Virus record (IMG/VR): IMGVR_UViG_3300032288_002341
Location: 1 to 42,191 of that record
Direction: 5' to 3' (one strand)
Source of the DNA: a virus
Length of the DNA: 42,191 nt
Shown here: piece by piece, positions 27,488-36,702 of the stretch
Layout: each line of letters begins with the position of its first letter
Position numbering within the stretch: the stretch's first letter is position 1
Notes under the pieces: generated by a model
The model's database searches: none
Seen by the model: only the letters and a program-made list of their open reading frames with translations
Told to the model about the DNA's origin: nothing
Translations under genes and position numbers: made by a program

Positions 27488-29725
27488 ATGGCCGAAATCA
27501 AAAATCGTCGTATCAATAAGAACGATATCAAAAAAGTAGAAGAATTCATCACGGCTGAACTCGACTCGCGTAAAAACGCGCAGTTCCGCAAAGATGCAGA
27601 AGAAAAGTGGCGCGAGATTGACCGCCAGCTTGCCATGAAGCCGATGGACAGGGTTGATTCTACCGGCAAGAAACTTCCCAAATCTTGGCACAACGTGTTT
27701 GAACTTGGGGAATTGTCCAAGGCGTCAGAAATCATCACCGCCGACACAATGCGGATTGCCTTCCCCAGTGATCGGAAATACTTTGAGGCGCACGTAGAAG
27801 TTCCTCTTGGTCAACAGAAACCAGAGGAAGCCGAAAGCGGGCAGCGTAGGGCAGATGGTGTTCTGCGTTCACTGATGATTCAGCAACAGATGGACTTCGG
27901 GTTCCGCCCGCGTGTTGAACTGTCGGTTAAAGAAGCCCTGCACCACGGTTCATTTGTGGCTGTGGTCAAGTGGCATCAGGAAAAGATGGTTCGGCAGGGC
28001 GATAAGGTCAAGTTTCTAGGGGCGCCGGTTTGGACGCCTTACAGCATGTGGAACTCTTACCCCGACCCTAGCCCCGCCGTTATTCCGTCAGGAATCTTCT
28101 ATCAGGGTTCCATGATTGTTGTGGAATACATGCCGCTTTGGAGGCTGAAAAAGCAGACCGGCAACGGCTGGATGCCCTCCCAATACAGTCAGATTAAAAG
28201 CGACGAAAAAGAAACCAAGGATGGCAACCGAACCAAGGACGTAGAACTTGCCCATTATTACGGTGATTTGTTTATAGACCGTAAAAACGAGGAAAGCGGC
28301 ATCTACCTACCTAACTGCCACGCAATCACGGCTAATGGCATCCTAGTGTTCTACGAGGCCATAGATTTGCCGTTTAGCCCTGTCATTTACGACGGCTACG
28401 AGCGTCAGGATATCCGCGACCCGTATTACGTTTCCCCGCTGGTTAAACAGTCTCCGATTCAGAAGATTGCGACGATCTGCGCGAACAAGTATCTGGATGC
28501 CCTCGCCTTGGCGGTTGAGCCTCCCGGTGAGTATGACGCAAACGACCCTGATTACGTGGCTAACGGTGGCCCGATTATCGCCCCCGGCGCACAGACCCCG
28601 ACCCGTTCAATGGGCAAGGGCTGGAACACGCTGAAAGTTGGTGACCCTAACTTTGCGCTCGGCGGGCTTCAAATGTGTCTCAGACAGCTTCAGGAAGGCA
28701 CTGGCGTTAGTGCTGTCCGTTCTGGCATTGCCAATTCAGACCGTCAAACCGCGACAGAGGTTCAGAAGGTTGCACAAGGTGCTGAAGTCCGAACGGTTGA
28801 CTTTGTGAGCAAGTTGGAACGCTCGGTTAAGAACTTTCTGTACATGTCGCACGAATATAACCGCATGTATCTGGACGATTACCCGTTCTACAACGACGAG
28901 ATGAACACGCCTGACTTCATGCGGGCGTCTAAGGATGACATTGATTATCCGAGTCACTTCGACGTTGTAGGGTCTAAGGGTCTGTTGGGCGAGGAACAAC
29001 GCACCCAACGTATTACGCAAGCCACGATGCTGTTCTCAGGGAACCCGCTATTCGCGCCGAAACTTCGTGTTCAGGACATCATGCTTGAAGTCTATCGGGA
29101 TGCGGGCAAGAAAAACCCCGAGGAATTCGTGCAGATCGAGGAATCCGGTAAACAGGTTCCCCCTGAGATTCAGCAGAAGATGCAACAGGCTCAAGCAATT
29201 ATTCAGGAATTGAGCCAAAAGCTACAGCAGTCAGAGGCTAAAACTCAGGTTGAAATGGCGAAGCTTCAGCAGAAGGCACAAGAGGCCGCCGCTAAAGACA
29301 AGCTTGAGCGCGACAAGATGGCCGCTGAATACAAGACCGAAATGCTGCGTCTCGCAGAGGAAACCAAGCTTGCGTACGCGCAAATCCAATCAGACAACAA
29401 TCAGAAAATGATGCAAATGTCTGCTGATTTGAAAATGGCGCACAAAGAATTGGGAATGAATCTGCTGACCCATATTTCAGGTTTGCGGCATGAGGCTGGT
29501 CTTAAACAGCTTGAAATGAAATACAACACAGAGTCAGAGGATGGTGCGCCGGAAGAAGATGCCAAACCGGAAACCAAGCTTGAGGATGTTTTGGCAATGA
29601 TGGCTGGAGCCATTGACCAAGGAAACAAAACTCAGCAAGAAATTCTGAAGACCGTAAGCAAACCAAAGACCGTTAAGGTTGAAAGAACCGCTACAGGTCT
29701 TGTTGGCACAGTAAACACGCAATAA
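27488..29725 (+). CDS. Portal protein
   Basis: The 745-residue protein directly follows TerL. It has a charged N-terminal region (RKDAEEKWREID), a central body with GATAT-like SDRQTATEVQKVAQGAEVRTVDFVSKLER at about residues 415-443, and a long C-terminal Gln/Lys/Glu coiled coil (about 555-640). Size and place match P22-type portals, which extend with a long helical barrel. It forms the twelve-fold DNA entry ring. The assignment rests on order and the conserved portal-like body. Confidence 0.88.
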   Translation: MAEIKNRRINKNDIKKVEEFITAELDSRKNAQFRKDAEEKWREIDRQLAMKPMDRVDSTGKKLPKSWHNVFELGELSKASEIITADTMRIAFPSDRKYFEAHVEVPLGQQKPEEAESGQRRADGVLRSLMIQQQMDFGFRPRVELSVKEALHHGSFVAVVKWHQEKMVRQGDKVKFLGAPVWTPYSMWNSYPDPSPAVIPSGIFYQGSMIVVEYMPLWRLKKQTGNGWMPSQYSQIKSDEKETKDGNRTKDVELAHYYGDLFIDRKNEESGIYLPNCHAITANGILVFYEAIDLPFSPVIYDGYERQDIRDPYYVSPLVKQSPIQKIATICANKYLDALALAVEPPGEYDANDPDYVANGGPIIAPGAQTPTRSMGKGWNTLKVGDPNFALGGLQMCLRQLQEGTGVSAVRSGIANSDRQTATEVQKVAQGAEVRTVDFVSKLERSVKNFLYMSHEYNRMYLDDYPFYNDEMNTPDFMRASKDDIDYPSHFDVVGSKGLLGEEQRTQRITQATMLFSGNPLFAPKLRVQDIMLEVYRDAGKKNPEEFVQIEESGKQVPPEIQQKMQQAQAIIQELSQKLQQSEAKTQVEMAKLQQKAQEAAAKDKLERDKMAAEYKTEMLRLAEETKLAYAQIQSDNNQKMMQMSADLKMAHKELGMNLLTHISGLRHEAGLKQLEMKYNTESEDGAPEEDAKPETKLEDVLAMMAGAIDQGNKTQQEILKTVSKPKTVKVERTATGLVGTVNTQ

Positions 29726-29904
29726 TGCACTCGTTTATTTTTGAAACTGAAGAAGAAATAGATATCGACTTCAGATGCGAAAAATGCGGTGTGCTTCTTG
29801 AGTTTAACAAACCGCCTTACGGCGAACCCCACGCGGTGTTTAACGGCACTTCATGGGAAACACCAAGTAACCCCGACTTATGGATAGGGCCGTGTAATGA
29901 ATAG
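29725..29904 (+). CDS. Small CxxC protein (59 residues)
   Basis: The ATG overlaps the portal TAA (TAATG). The product has FRCEKCGVLLEF, a single Cys pair that could bind metal with the later Cys, and an acidic N-terminus. It overlaps the next gene by eight bases. Small zinc proteins after portal genes occur in other phages. No function is known. Confidence 0.6.
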   Translation: MHSFIFETEEEIDIDFRCEKCGVLLEFNKPPYGEPHAVFNGTSWETPSNPDLWIGPCNE

Positions 29905-31090
29905 TATTCCCCTGCAAAACGGGCTTGAGAACTGGAAACCCACTAACTCATCTCACATTGAGCGTTGGCTTGGTAAAGAAAAAGTAGAAGAAATCTCCAA
30001 GAACATGCGTGATTTCTACTGGCCTGTGGCAATTCACGGAGTTCCGGGTTACGTCTATGGTATGCCGGGTGGTGACTTCGCCGGAAAGATTCTCTGCGGC
30101 TCTGAAATGTCTGCTTATGATCGTGCGATGGATTCCGTCCGTCGTTACGAAAAAGAACAGATTGCCAAGATTGCACAGCACCGCATCGGTTCAGATTTGT
30201 CGCTTCGTTCGCGCATGGACAAGCGGCATCACTCGTTTGCGTCTCTTTCTGCAATCATTACCGCCGCAACTGGCGGCAAGATGCAAAACCTTAACTTTTC
30301 AAAAACAGGCGTTGCCTCTAACGCAATCGGTAATGCAAACGACTTGTGGACTCGCGCAGGTCAACCGGTGGCAGGTGCTGCTGGCGGCGCGGCTCCGGGC
30401 GGAACCGTTCCAACTAACGCATCAACCGGCGCATTGGGTTATGTAAATCCGTCCAGTGCTAATACCGGGCATTTGACAACGGCCAATATTACGGCGTCCG
30501 TCGTAAACAACACACTTCTGCTTTATGACCGTCTTTTTGCCGTTGCGAAGACGATGAATAGCACGGTAACTGAGGTTGTAAGCGGCGTTCCTACACGCTA
30601 CACGAATACCACCGTTGGTTCAACCGACTACATCGGCGGTAACTACGTTTTCCCGGCAAATCCGACTACCGTTCTGGCTGCGACGGCGCATAACTGGAAC
30701 GGTCTTTATACAGACCAAGACGGAAACGCCGCTGTTGTTCTGCCGACTACGGCGGGTGTTTCTGCCTGCGTTGTTGGTGGCGTTGATATTATTGCATCGA
30801 CTCCGGGGTGGTTCCTGCCTCTGGCGTCCGGTGATACAGGTATTAAAGCCCTAACCGCAATGACATGCTCTGCATTGGTTGCCACAGGAACTATTGATTT
30901 TGTAATTGGTCATCCGATTGCGTTTTTCCCGTGTCCGATTGCAAACATGATTTGCACATTTGACGGCATTAATACAGCGTTTAACCTGCAATTCATTTTT
31001 GATAATGCTTGCTTGTCGTTTATGGAGATGCCAAAACCGGCAACAACCGCAACAACTTACAGCGGCATTATCACTACCGTCAGTGAATAA
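29897..31090 (+). CDS. Head-region protein of unknown function (397 residues)
   Basis: The N-terminal 95 residues are charged and helical (HIERWLGKEKVEEISKNMRDFYWPVAIHGVPGYVYG). The rest is rich in Thr, Ala, Gly and Val and beta-prone, ending GHPIAFFPCP...DGINTAFNLQFIFDNACLSFMEMPKP. I recall similar C-terminal sequences from virion proteins of temperate podoviruses. It lies between portal and scaffold, so it may be a head fibre, decoration or neck protein. Confidence 0.6.
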   Translation: MNSIPLQNGLENWKPTNSSHIERWLGKEKVEEISKNMRDFYWPVAIHGVPGYVYGMPGGDFAGKILCGSEMSAYDRAMDSVRRYEKEQIAKIAQHRIGSDLSLRSRMDKRHHSFASLSAIITAATGGKMQNLNFSKTGVASNAIGNANDLWTRAGQPVAGAAGGAAPGGTVPTNASTGALGYVNPSSANTGHLTTANITASVVNNTLLLYDRLFAVAKTMNSTVTEVVSGVPTRYTNTTVGSTDYIGGNYVFPANPTTVLAATAHNWNGLYTDQDGNAAVVLPTTAGVSACVVGGVDIIASTPGWFLPLASGDTGIKALTAMTCSALVATGTIDFVIGHPIAFFPCPIANMICTFDGINTAFNLQFIFDNACLSFMEMPKPATTATTYSGIITTVSE

Positions 31091-31800
31091 TGATTCGCTA
31101 CAGGTATAACGCTGGGAGCATTACAAGACCCAGCATTAACCGCTGGCAACCGACGCTAAGAAACCACGACGCAAACACATCTCCGATTGAACTAATCCAC
31201 TCACCTGAACCTGAATGGATTGATGTGGATGATGGTGATCGGTCATTTACAGCCAATACGCAGGATATTCACCTGTATTGGGCTGAAAGTATGGCAGACG
31301 CATCGCTTTCTGCAAACGGAACGGCCACAGGCTATACGGTTTATGTGAATGGTGTTTCGTATCAACCTACCTATTTGTCTGGTAGCGGAACGGCGTCTTG
31401 GATGCTTCGTATCGCTGCGCTGGTTAAAAACGGTGACGTTGTTACGTTGTCTTACGACCCGGCAACTGGAAATACAACCGCTACAGCCGATAGTGCTGAG
31501 TGCGTCAAATTGGTTGAGGCTGGCGTTGAAAACGATCTGTCAAAGCGTGTTCGGTTTACGTTGTGCGATTCTAACGACGCCCTTGTTGTTGAGACTGTAA
31601 AAGCTGCGTTGTTTGATTACGCATCTAACGTAGTCACAAACGATTCATGGATGGTTAAAACTGACAAGGCATCTGTTACAACAGATGCAACTGGTCAGTT
31701 TGACATGCAATACAACGGAACAGCTAGAGTCGGCTCAAGCGTTTTCTGTGCAGTTATTAGGGCAAGCGAAAGCCTGATTGTTGCAGCGACTATAACGTGA
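31090..31800 (+). CDS. Structural-type protein with Ig/SwmB-like region (236 residues)
   Basis: The middle part (IHLYWAESMADASLSANGTATGYTVYVNG to LVKNGDVVTLSYDP) follows a beta-sandwich pattern with a SwmB-like repeat, seen in surface and fibre proteins. The C-terminal half is also beta-rich. It starts at an ATG overlapping the previous stop. A capsid decoration or head-fibre role is likely but not shown. Confidence 0.6.
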   Translation: MIRYRYNAGSITRPSINRWQPTLRNHDANTSPIELIHSPEPEWIDVDDGDRSFTANTQDIHLYWAESMADASLSANGTATGYTVYVNGVSYQPTYLSGSGTASWMLRIAALVKNGDVVTLSYDPATGNTTATADSAECVKLVEAGVENDLSKRVRFTLCDSNDALVVETVKAALFDYASNVVTNDSWMVKTDKASVTTDATGQFDMQYNGTARVGSSVFCAVIRASESLIVAATIT

Positions 31801-32285
31801 CAACGTATTACACCAATAGTCCGGGCAGGTTTGGCACTTGCTACGCCACACACGACCCATCTGCTTCTCAGGCTACCGTAACGACTCCGGTAACGCCCCC
31901 GGTTGTTATAACGGCTGCACAACAGAACTACGTAGGCGGTAAGCGTAGGGGCTACAAATTTACACCGTTTAATCCGGGTAGATTGCAGGCTGAGATTTCA
32001 CGCCAAGAGGCTGCAAAAGAACGCACTGCGATTCAAGAGGCTTTTGCAAAGGCCGCTGAAAACATTGTTGTTCCAGAAGTAAAAGCAGAACCCATAAATC
32101 CTGATGTTTCGTTTACTTCCGTAACGGTAGACGAATCTCTGGTTCCGGGTATTGAAAAGAGGCTTGCTGAATACGAAGCACTGGCCGACGAGTTGCAGGA
32201 AAAGACGAAAAAGAGGCTTGCTGAACTAGCCCTGATGCGAGAAGAAGAAGAATTGATTGTGATGTTACTTGCACAGGATATATGA
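31797..32285 (+). CDS. Hypothetical protein with C-terminal coiled coil (162 residues)
   Basis: The N-terminal third is Thr/Pro-rich (ATVTTPVTPPVVITAAQ), and the C-terminal half is a strong coiled coil (EKRLAEYEALADELQEKTKKRLAELALMREEEE). The start is GTG, overlapping the previous TGA. It may be a structural or assembly protein. No family was recognised. Confidence 0.6.
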   Translation: MTTYYTNSPGRFGTCYATHDPSASQATVTTPVTPPVVITAAQQNYVGGKRRGYKFTPFNPGRLQAEISRQEAAKERTAIQEAFAKAAENIVVPEVKAEPINPDVSFTSVTVDESLVPGIEKRLAEYEALADELQEKTKKRLAELALMREEEELIVMLLAQDI

Positions 32286-32497
32286 ACGACTACTTTAAGC
32301 GACTAAATGCAGAACCGCAGTGGCGAAAGGCTATTGCGGAATTGGGCAAATCGGCGCGGCCTATTGTTCCAGAATACACGGTTTGTCAGAGTGTAGAGGA
32401 ACGGCAGACGCTTATAGAGAACATCAAAATTAAAACTGGCGAAAGAAAAGGTTTCGATCTTTTGTTCCAGTTGCTTACGGGCGAAAGCCCATCTTAA
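32282..32497 (+). CDS. Small hypothetical protein before the first late terminator (71 residues)
   Basis: The ATG overlaps the previous stop. The product is helical and charged (YFKRLNAEPQWRKAIAELGK, EERQTLIENIKIKTGERKG). It is the last gene before the terminator at 32517. No family was recognised. Confidence 0.6.
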   Translation: MNDYFKRLNAEPQWRKAIAELGKSARPIVPEYTVCQSVEERQTLIENIKIKTGERKGFDLLFQLLTGESPS

Positions 32498-32516
32498 TCG
32501 AAACCGTTTCATAACT

Positions 32517-32539
32517 AACCCGCTTCGGCGGGTTTTTTA
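32517..32539 (+). terminator. Intrinsic terminator before the scaffold gene
   Basis: AACCCGC-TTCG-GCGGGTT is followed by TTTTAT. The stem is perfect with a UUCG loop. It separates the portal-side genes from the scaffold and capsid genes, perhaps setting relative expression. A nearly identical sequence occurs at 41344. Confidence 0.92.
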
Positions 32540-32554
32540 TTGACCGGAGTTTAT

Positions 32555-33250
32555 ATGGCTGAAGAAGCACAAACGCAGGAAGTTCAAACCCAACAGGTAG
32601 AACAGACTAGCACCGCAGAACCGACGCTTGATGATGTTTATAACGAATATCAAGTGGCACCTTCGCAACCGCAGCAACCCCAACAAGCGCAGCAAACACA
32701 GCAAATTCCGGTACAGCAGCAAGTCCGGTCAGAGCCTGTGATACCTGACCCTGCGCTTGACCCCGAAGGTCATAAAGCCTTCATGCGGTCGCAGCTTCAA
32801 GCATCGGACGAAATGAAAGGCATTTTGCGGGCAGTGGTGCAGCACACACAGAATTTTGAAGCACAGCGCGCCAGAGCAGCAGAGGAAGCCGACATCAAGA
32901 AGGCCGTTGAAACGGTCAATTCAAAGCTTAACGCTGACCCAGACTTCGCAGAGATTGCGATTGCTCAACGGGTGCGGAAAGACGCGAAATTTAAAGCACT
33001 TTGGGAGAACAGGACTAAAAACCCTGAAGCACTGGATAAGGGTCTTAAAGCCCTTGCAACAGAACTCTCCAAGAAATTTGAATTCCGAGTTGACCCGCAG
33101 TTGACTGAAAACCAACGCGCCATGAAAGAGGCTACTCAAACCAAGGCCGTAGGCGCACCGCCCGAAAACCTCGTTGACAGACTCGCTAAAGCGACTGGAC
33201 GCGATTTCGATGCTGAACTGGACAGGATTCGCAGCCAGCCCAGCTACTAG
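32555..33250 (+). CDS. Scaffolding protein
   Basis: From the ATG at 32555 (after CCGGAG) the product has 231 residues. It has a Gln/Pro-rich, low-complexity start (residues about 5-65), then IPDPALDPEGHKAFMRSQL and a long charged helical body, ending DFDAELDRIRSQPSY. This is the usual look of phage scaffold proteins, which guide capsid assembly and leave before filling. It lies directly before the capsid gene. Confidence 0.78.
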   Translation: MAEEAQTQEVQTQQVEQTSTAEPTLDDVYNEYQVAPSQPQQPQQAQQTQQIPVQQQVRSEPVIPDPALDPEGHKAFMRSQLQASDEMKGILRAVVQHTQNFEAQRARAAEEADIKKAVETVNSKLNADPDFAEIAIAQRVRKDAKFKALWENRTKNPEALDKGLKALATELSKKFEFRVDPQLTENQRAMKEATQTKAVGAPPENLVDRLAKATGRDFDAELDRIRSQPSY

Positions 33251-33286
33251 GGAAGCACTACAGCCATAAAATAAGGATAAAAGCAC

Positions 33287-34366
33287 ATGGCTGCTTTAAC
33301 CACTGCAACTAGTAATATCAACAGCCCAGTCAACTTTGTGTTGATGAAGGCTCTGTTGTCCGCTGCTCGTAAAAAACTGCCGTTTTTCAATGGCACGCTG
33401 TCTGCCTCGATGCAAAAAGAGGGCAATGGCGCTGCTTCTGTTAAATGGCGTCGTATTGAGAACCTTACCGCTGTAACCACGGCACTGTCGGAAGTTAACG
33501 GCACTGCGGCTGCTTTCCTTGGCCGTGACGCTGTTCGCCCGACCTACACCGACATTACGGCTACGGTTCAGAAATACGGCAACGCTGTTCTGACCACGGA
33601 AGAAATGGACTTGTATCAAGTCAATAGCAAGACTGTTGACTTCGTGGACACGCTCGGCGCTAACGCTGGCGAATCGCTGAACCGCCTGATGGAAGTGGTT
33701 TATGCTGGTGCTACGACTATCCGTTATTCGGGTAGCGCGGCTCCGACCACGACTGTTACGGTGTCTAGCGCGATCACGCTGAACGACATCAAGAACAACG
33801 TCAACCTGCTGAACGCTGGCAGCGCGATGAAGTTCACGACGCCGGGTTATGGCTCGGTGAATGTCGGCACTTCGCCGGTTCGTTCGTCCTACTATGGTAT
33901 CTGCCATGTGGACGTTGAGGAAGATATCCGTCTGCTGTCGGGCTTTATCCCGGTTGAGCAATACGGTGGCTACACTGAAACCATGCCGTTTGAATTCGGC
34001 GCGGTTGGTGGTGTCCGCTTCTGCTCGACGGAGATTATCCCGATTCTGTCGGACGTTTCCACCGTTAGCACGACTGGCCTGCGTGGCACCAGCACCGCAC
34101 TGCACAACGTCTACCCGACGTATATCTACGGCAAAGAGGCTGTGGGTTCGGTGTCGCTTGGTAACACTCACGCCACGACTGCGTACGAGATGTATGACCC
34201 GCAGAAACCCCCGGCGGTTGAACTGATTATCCACCCGAAGGGTAGTTCAGGCATTTTTGATATGTACAACGAAATGGGTTCCGTTGCTTGGAAAACCTAC
34301 TTTGCTGGACAAATCCTGAATGCAAGCTGGATTAGCAAGGTGTATTCGGCTTCGACTCGTTGGTAA
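33287..34366 (+). CDS. Major capsid protein (N4-gp56 family)
   Basis: The 359-residue protein has the family landmarks VKWRRIENLTAVTTALSE (about residues 53-70) and TVQKYGNAVLTTEEMDLYQ (about 95-113), and a C-terminal block ELIIHPKGSSG...WKTYFAGQILN. The fold is HK97-like. AAGGATAAAAGCAC precedes the ATG. A terminator follows directly, as expected for a highly made protein. It points to a short-tailed virion. Confidence 0.9.
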   Translation: MAALTTATSNINSPVNFVLMKALLSAARKKLPFFNGTLSASMQKEGNGAASVKWRRIENLTAVTTALSEVNGTAAAFLGRDAVRPTYTDITATVQKYGNAVLTTEEMDLYQVNSKTVDFVDTLGANAGESLNRLMEVVYAGATTIRYSGSAAPTTTVTVSSAITLNDIKNNVNLLNAGSAMKFTTPGYGSVNVGTSPVRSSYYGICHVDVEEDIRLLSGFIPVEQYGGYTETMPFEFGAVGGVRFCSTEIIPILSDVSTVSTTGLRGTSTALHNVYPTYIYGKEAVGSVSLGNTHATTAYEMYDPQKPPAVELIIHPKGSSGIFDMYNEMGSVAWKTYFAGQILNASWISKVYSASTRW

Positions 34367-34380
34367 TGATGTGATGAACT

Positions 34381-34416
34381 CGGGGGAGTCTTCTAGAGGC
34401 TCTCCCGTTTTCTTTT
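34381..34416 (+). terminator. Intrinsic terminator after the capsid gene
   Basis: CGGGGGAG at 34381-34388 pairs with CTCTCCCG at 34400-34407 (one G-T pair), followed by TTTTCTTTT. It probably isolates the capsid transcript from the tail genes. Confidence 0.85.
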
Positions 34417-34426
34417 GTGGGGTCTT

Positions 34427-35131
34427 ATGACATTTCTTGAAGCCGTTAACAGGGTTCTGCGAGTAAACGGGATTATCCGTGGTGATACGGACACCGTTTC
34501 TACGTTCTCAGATACCGCGCACAATGCCACGCTGAATCTGGCTATTGTTGCGATTCAGGACGAATTGGGTTCTCTTGTCGCTGACCGCCTGATTCCGTAT
34601 GAATTCGCGTCTAGCACGGTCACGCTTGTATCTGGTACGCGCACCTATTCGCTTGCGAGCGATTTCATAAGATTCTACGGCAGTGCGTTTTTCTACGACT
34701 CCAACGGAAACCGCGAGATTTACGAATACAGCGGTGGCCGCGAAAAACTCCAACAAGACATTCCTAACTATAAAACTGCGTCCGGTAGCCCTATAAATTG
34801 GTATTGGGAACCCGGCACTACAAAGCAGATCGGGTTTTATCAAGTTCCCGGTTCCAATGAAAACGGACGGATTTACACCTATGACTATGAAAAATCAGTC
34901 ATGGTTTCGGCATCGACAGACACGATACCGCTTCATAACACGGAGGAAGCAAACCAGTTTTGCTTGATGTCTGCGCGTCGGTTCAAGATCATGTTTGAGG
35001 ACACAGACAAGGCTTCGGATATTGTGTCCGTTTTGGATAACGACCAGACCTACCGGAGTGCTAAGAAGAACCTGATTAACTTCATCAAGGGCGAGAATCC
35101 TCCGGCTAAATACTCGCCGACCTACCGATGA
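34427..35131 (+). CDS. Head-tail adaptor (P22 gp4-like position)
   Basis: From the ATG at 34427 the product has 234 residues. It begins MTFLEAVNRVLRVNGIIRGD, and a beta-rich middle follows (YEFASSTVTLVSGTRTYSLASDFIRFYG). Its helical C-terminal part includes FCLMSARRFKIMFEDTDKA. This pattern and place match the adaptor or tubular protein A-type connector that joins the portal and the short tail. Sequence similarity is by recall only. A TTG at 34415 is a weaker start. Confidence 0.7.
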   Translation: MTFLEAVNRVLRVNGIIRGDTDTVSTFSDTAHNATLNLAIVAIQDELGSLVADRLIPYEFASSTVTLVSGTRTYSLASDFIRFYGSAFFYDSNGNREIYEYSGGREKLQQDIPNYKTASGSPINWYWEPGTTKQIGFYQVPGSNENGRIYTYDYEKSVMVSASTDTIPLHNTEEANQFCLMSARRFKIMFEDTDKASDIVSVLDNDQTYRSAKKNLINFIKGENPPAKYSPTYR

Positions 35132-36702
35132 GGCTTTACTTTAGCGGTGGGGTTAACGAAAACCAATACCCCACATTAGCGGAGGCTGCGGAGGGTTCCT
35201 ATAACTTCGACCTCGCAAAAGACTCTACTAAGCTGGTTCCTCGCGCACCGTTTGACCTGAAGGGAACTGCGCCTAACGCCAGTGATGTGCGTGGGATTAT
35301 GCAGTTGATTAAGCGTGACGATACTGCTACGACGCTGGTTCAATCTGGTGGCACTGTATACAGTTGGAACGGCGCATCGACTTGGACTAACGTAGGTTCT
35401 GTAACGTCATCGTCAAAGCTTCGTGATACGTATTGGTCTTTGGGTGACTATATCGTTATCACCGACCTGCAAAAGGCAACGGTTGTAAAGAAGTGGGATG
35501 GCACGACGTTTTCCACTTTGACCACAGGACTTGGCACAAGCCTGTATGCAAAGTATGGGATTGTGTGGAATAGCCGTGTATGGCTGTTTAACGTCACAAC
35601 TACCACAGATACCCCGCACCTTCTGGTCGCTTCAAAGTTTGAAGACCCGACCAGCTACGACACGACTCTAAGGGCGGCAAGCACGACGTTTTCCGCTGTT
35701 GGTGGAACGGAAGCGTTCTACATGCTCTCCCCTGACCTTCGCCCGATTAACGGGGCTTGTCTGTTCTATGACCAGCTTATCGTATCGACTGAAGGCGGGA
35801 AGCTTTTTGTTCTCACGGGCAATGACTCAACGAATTACAAATTCCAAGAGTTTTACCCCAAGTCAAACTGTATCGGGCCGGAGAGCATAGTTTCAGCCGG
35901 TGACGATGTTTACTACATGAAACAAAGCGGGGCGATAGAAAGTCTAAGCGCAACGCAGCGATTCGGTGATGTTGCAACTGATGATCTGTCTAGATACATC
36001 CTGAACACCGTTGACGGACTGACTTCATGCACCACGGTATATGACCAAGCACTTCAAAAGGTGCTGTTCTTTACCGGCAACAAAATCCTTGTTCTGTTTA
36101 AAGACCTGAATAAAGAGGCCGCACTTATATCTGACAAGGGTGACCGTCAGAAGGTTTCACCGTGGTCGATTTACAAGACGCAGCACAGTTCAGGATTTTC
36201 CACTAACGCAGTTAAATACCTGCGTGTTCCGAGTAACACGAATTACTCCGTTTATTTTGGAGATTCTTCAGGGAACGTATACAACCTGAACGGAACCGGA
36301 ACGAGTGGGGATGGTGGAACAACTGCCATTCATGTCAATCGTAAAACCCGCGTAATTGATGACCGCGACGGCCTTAAAACCATGCGGAGCATTACTAAAG
36401 GAACGGTTGAGTATCACCGTATCAGTCAGGTAAGTCTAAACATTACGCTGGATTGGTCGGACGAGTATTCTAGTTCAACCGCTAGTGTGACGCTAAACGG
36501 CGCTACGGCATCGACCAATGGCGCATATTTTGGCGGGTCTGTTTATTTTGGTGGTTCTGTTTATTTCTCGCAGGGTTTTGCGTTCGCTAATCGCGTATCG
36601 CATAAAAACTTTAGCAACGTAGGTAAAGGGCCGGGATGCACAATAACGCTATCGACGGAAAGCGCACTGCCGTATCAAGTAGATCACCTCGATCTGAATT
36701 AA
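35128..36702 (+). CDS. Tail stabilisation protein (gp10 / tubular B-like)
   Basis: This 524-residue beta-rich protein opens MRLYFSGGVNENQYPTLAEAAEGSYNF and has repeated beta strands and turn motifs consistent with a propeller or nozzle-type tail protein. A short direct repeat near the C-terminus (YFGGSVYFGGSVYF, about residues 469-482) suggests local duplication. It overlaps the adaptor end by four bases. In podoviruses this gene makes the tail nozzle; here that is inferred from order. Confidence 0.7.
   Translation: MRLYFSGGVNENQYPTLAEAAEGSYNFDLAKDSTKLVPRAPFDLKGTAPNASDVRGIMQLIKRDDTATTLVQSGGTVYSWNGASTWTNVGSVTSSSKLRDTYWSLGDYIVITDLQKATVVKKWDGTTFSTLTTGLGTSLYAKYGIVWNSRVWLFNVTTTTDTPHLLVASKFEDPTSYDTTLRAASTTFSAVGGTEAFYMLSPDLRPINGACLFYDQLIVSTEGGKLFVLTGNDSTNYKFQEFYPKSNCIGPESIVSAGDDVYYMKQSGAIESLSATQRFGDVATDDLSRYILNTVDGLTSCTTVYDQALQKVLFFTGNKILVLFKDLNKEAALISDKGDRQKVSPWSIYKTQHSSGFSTNAVKYLRVPSNTNYSVYFGDSSGNVYNLNGTGTSGDGGTTAIHVNRKTRVIDDRDGLKTMRSITKGTVEYHRISQVSLNITLDWSDEYSSSTASVTLNGATASTNGAYFGGSVYFGGSVYFSQGFAFANRVSHKNFSNVGKGPGCTITLSTESALPYQVDHLDLN

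Noticed and set aside
33296-34234. A 312-residue minus-strand frame opposite the major capsid gene
   Set aside because: It is rich in Arg, His and Asn from reversed codons and has no motif. It is antisense to a gene with clear family landmarks.
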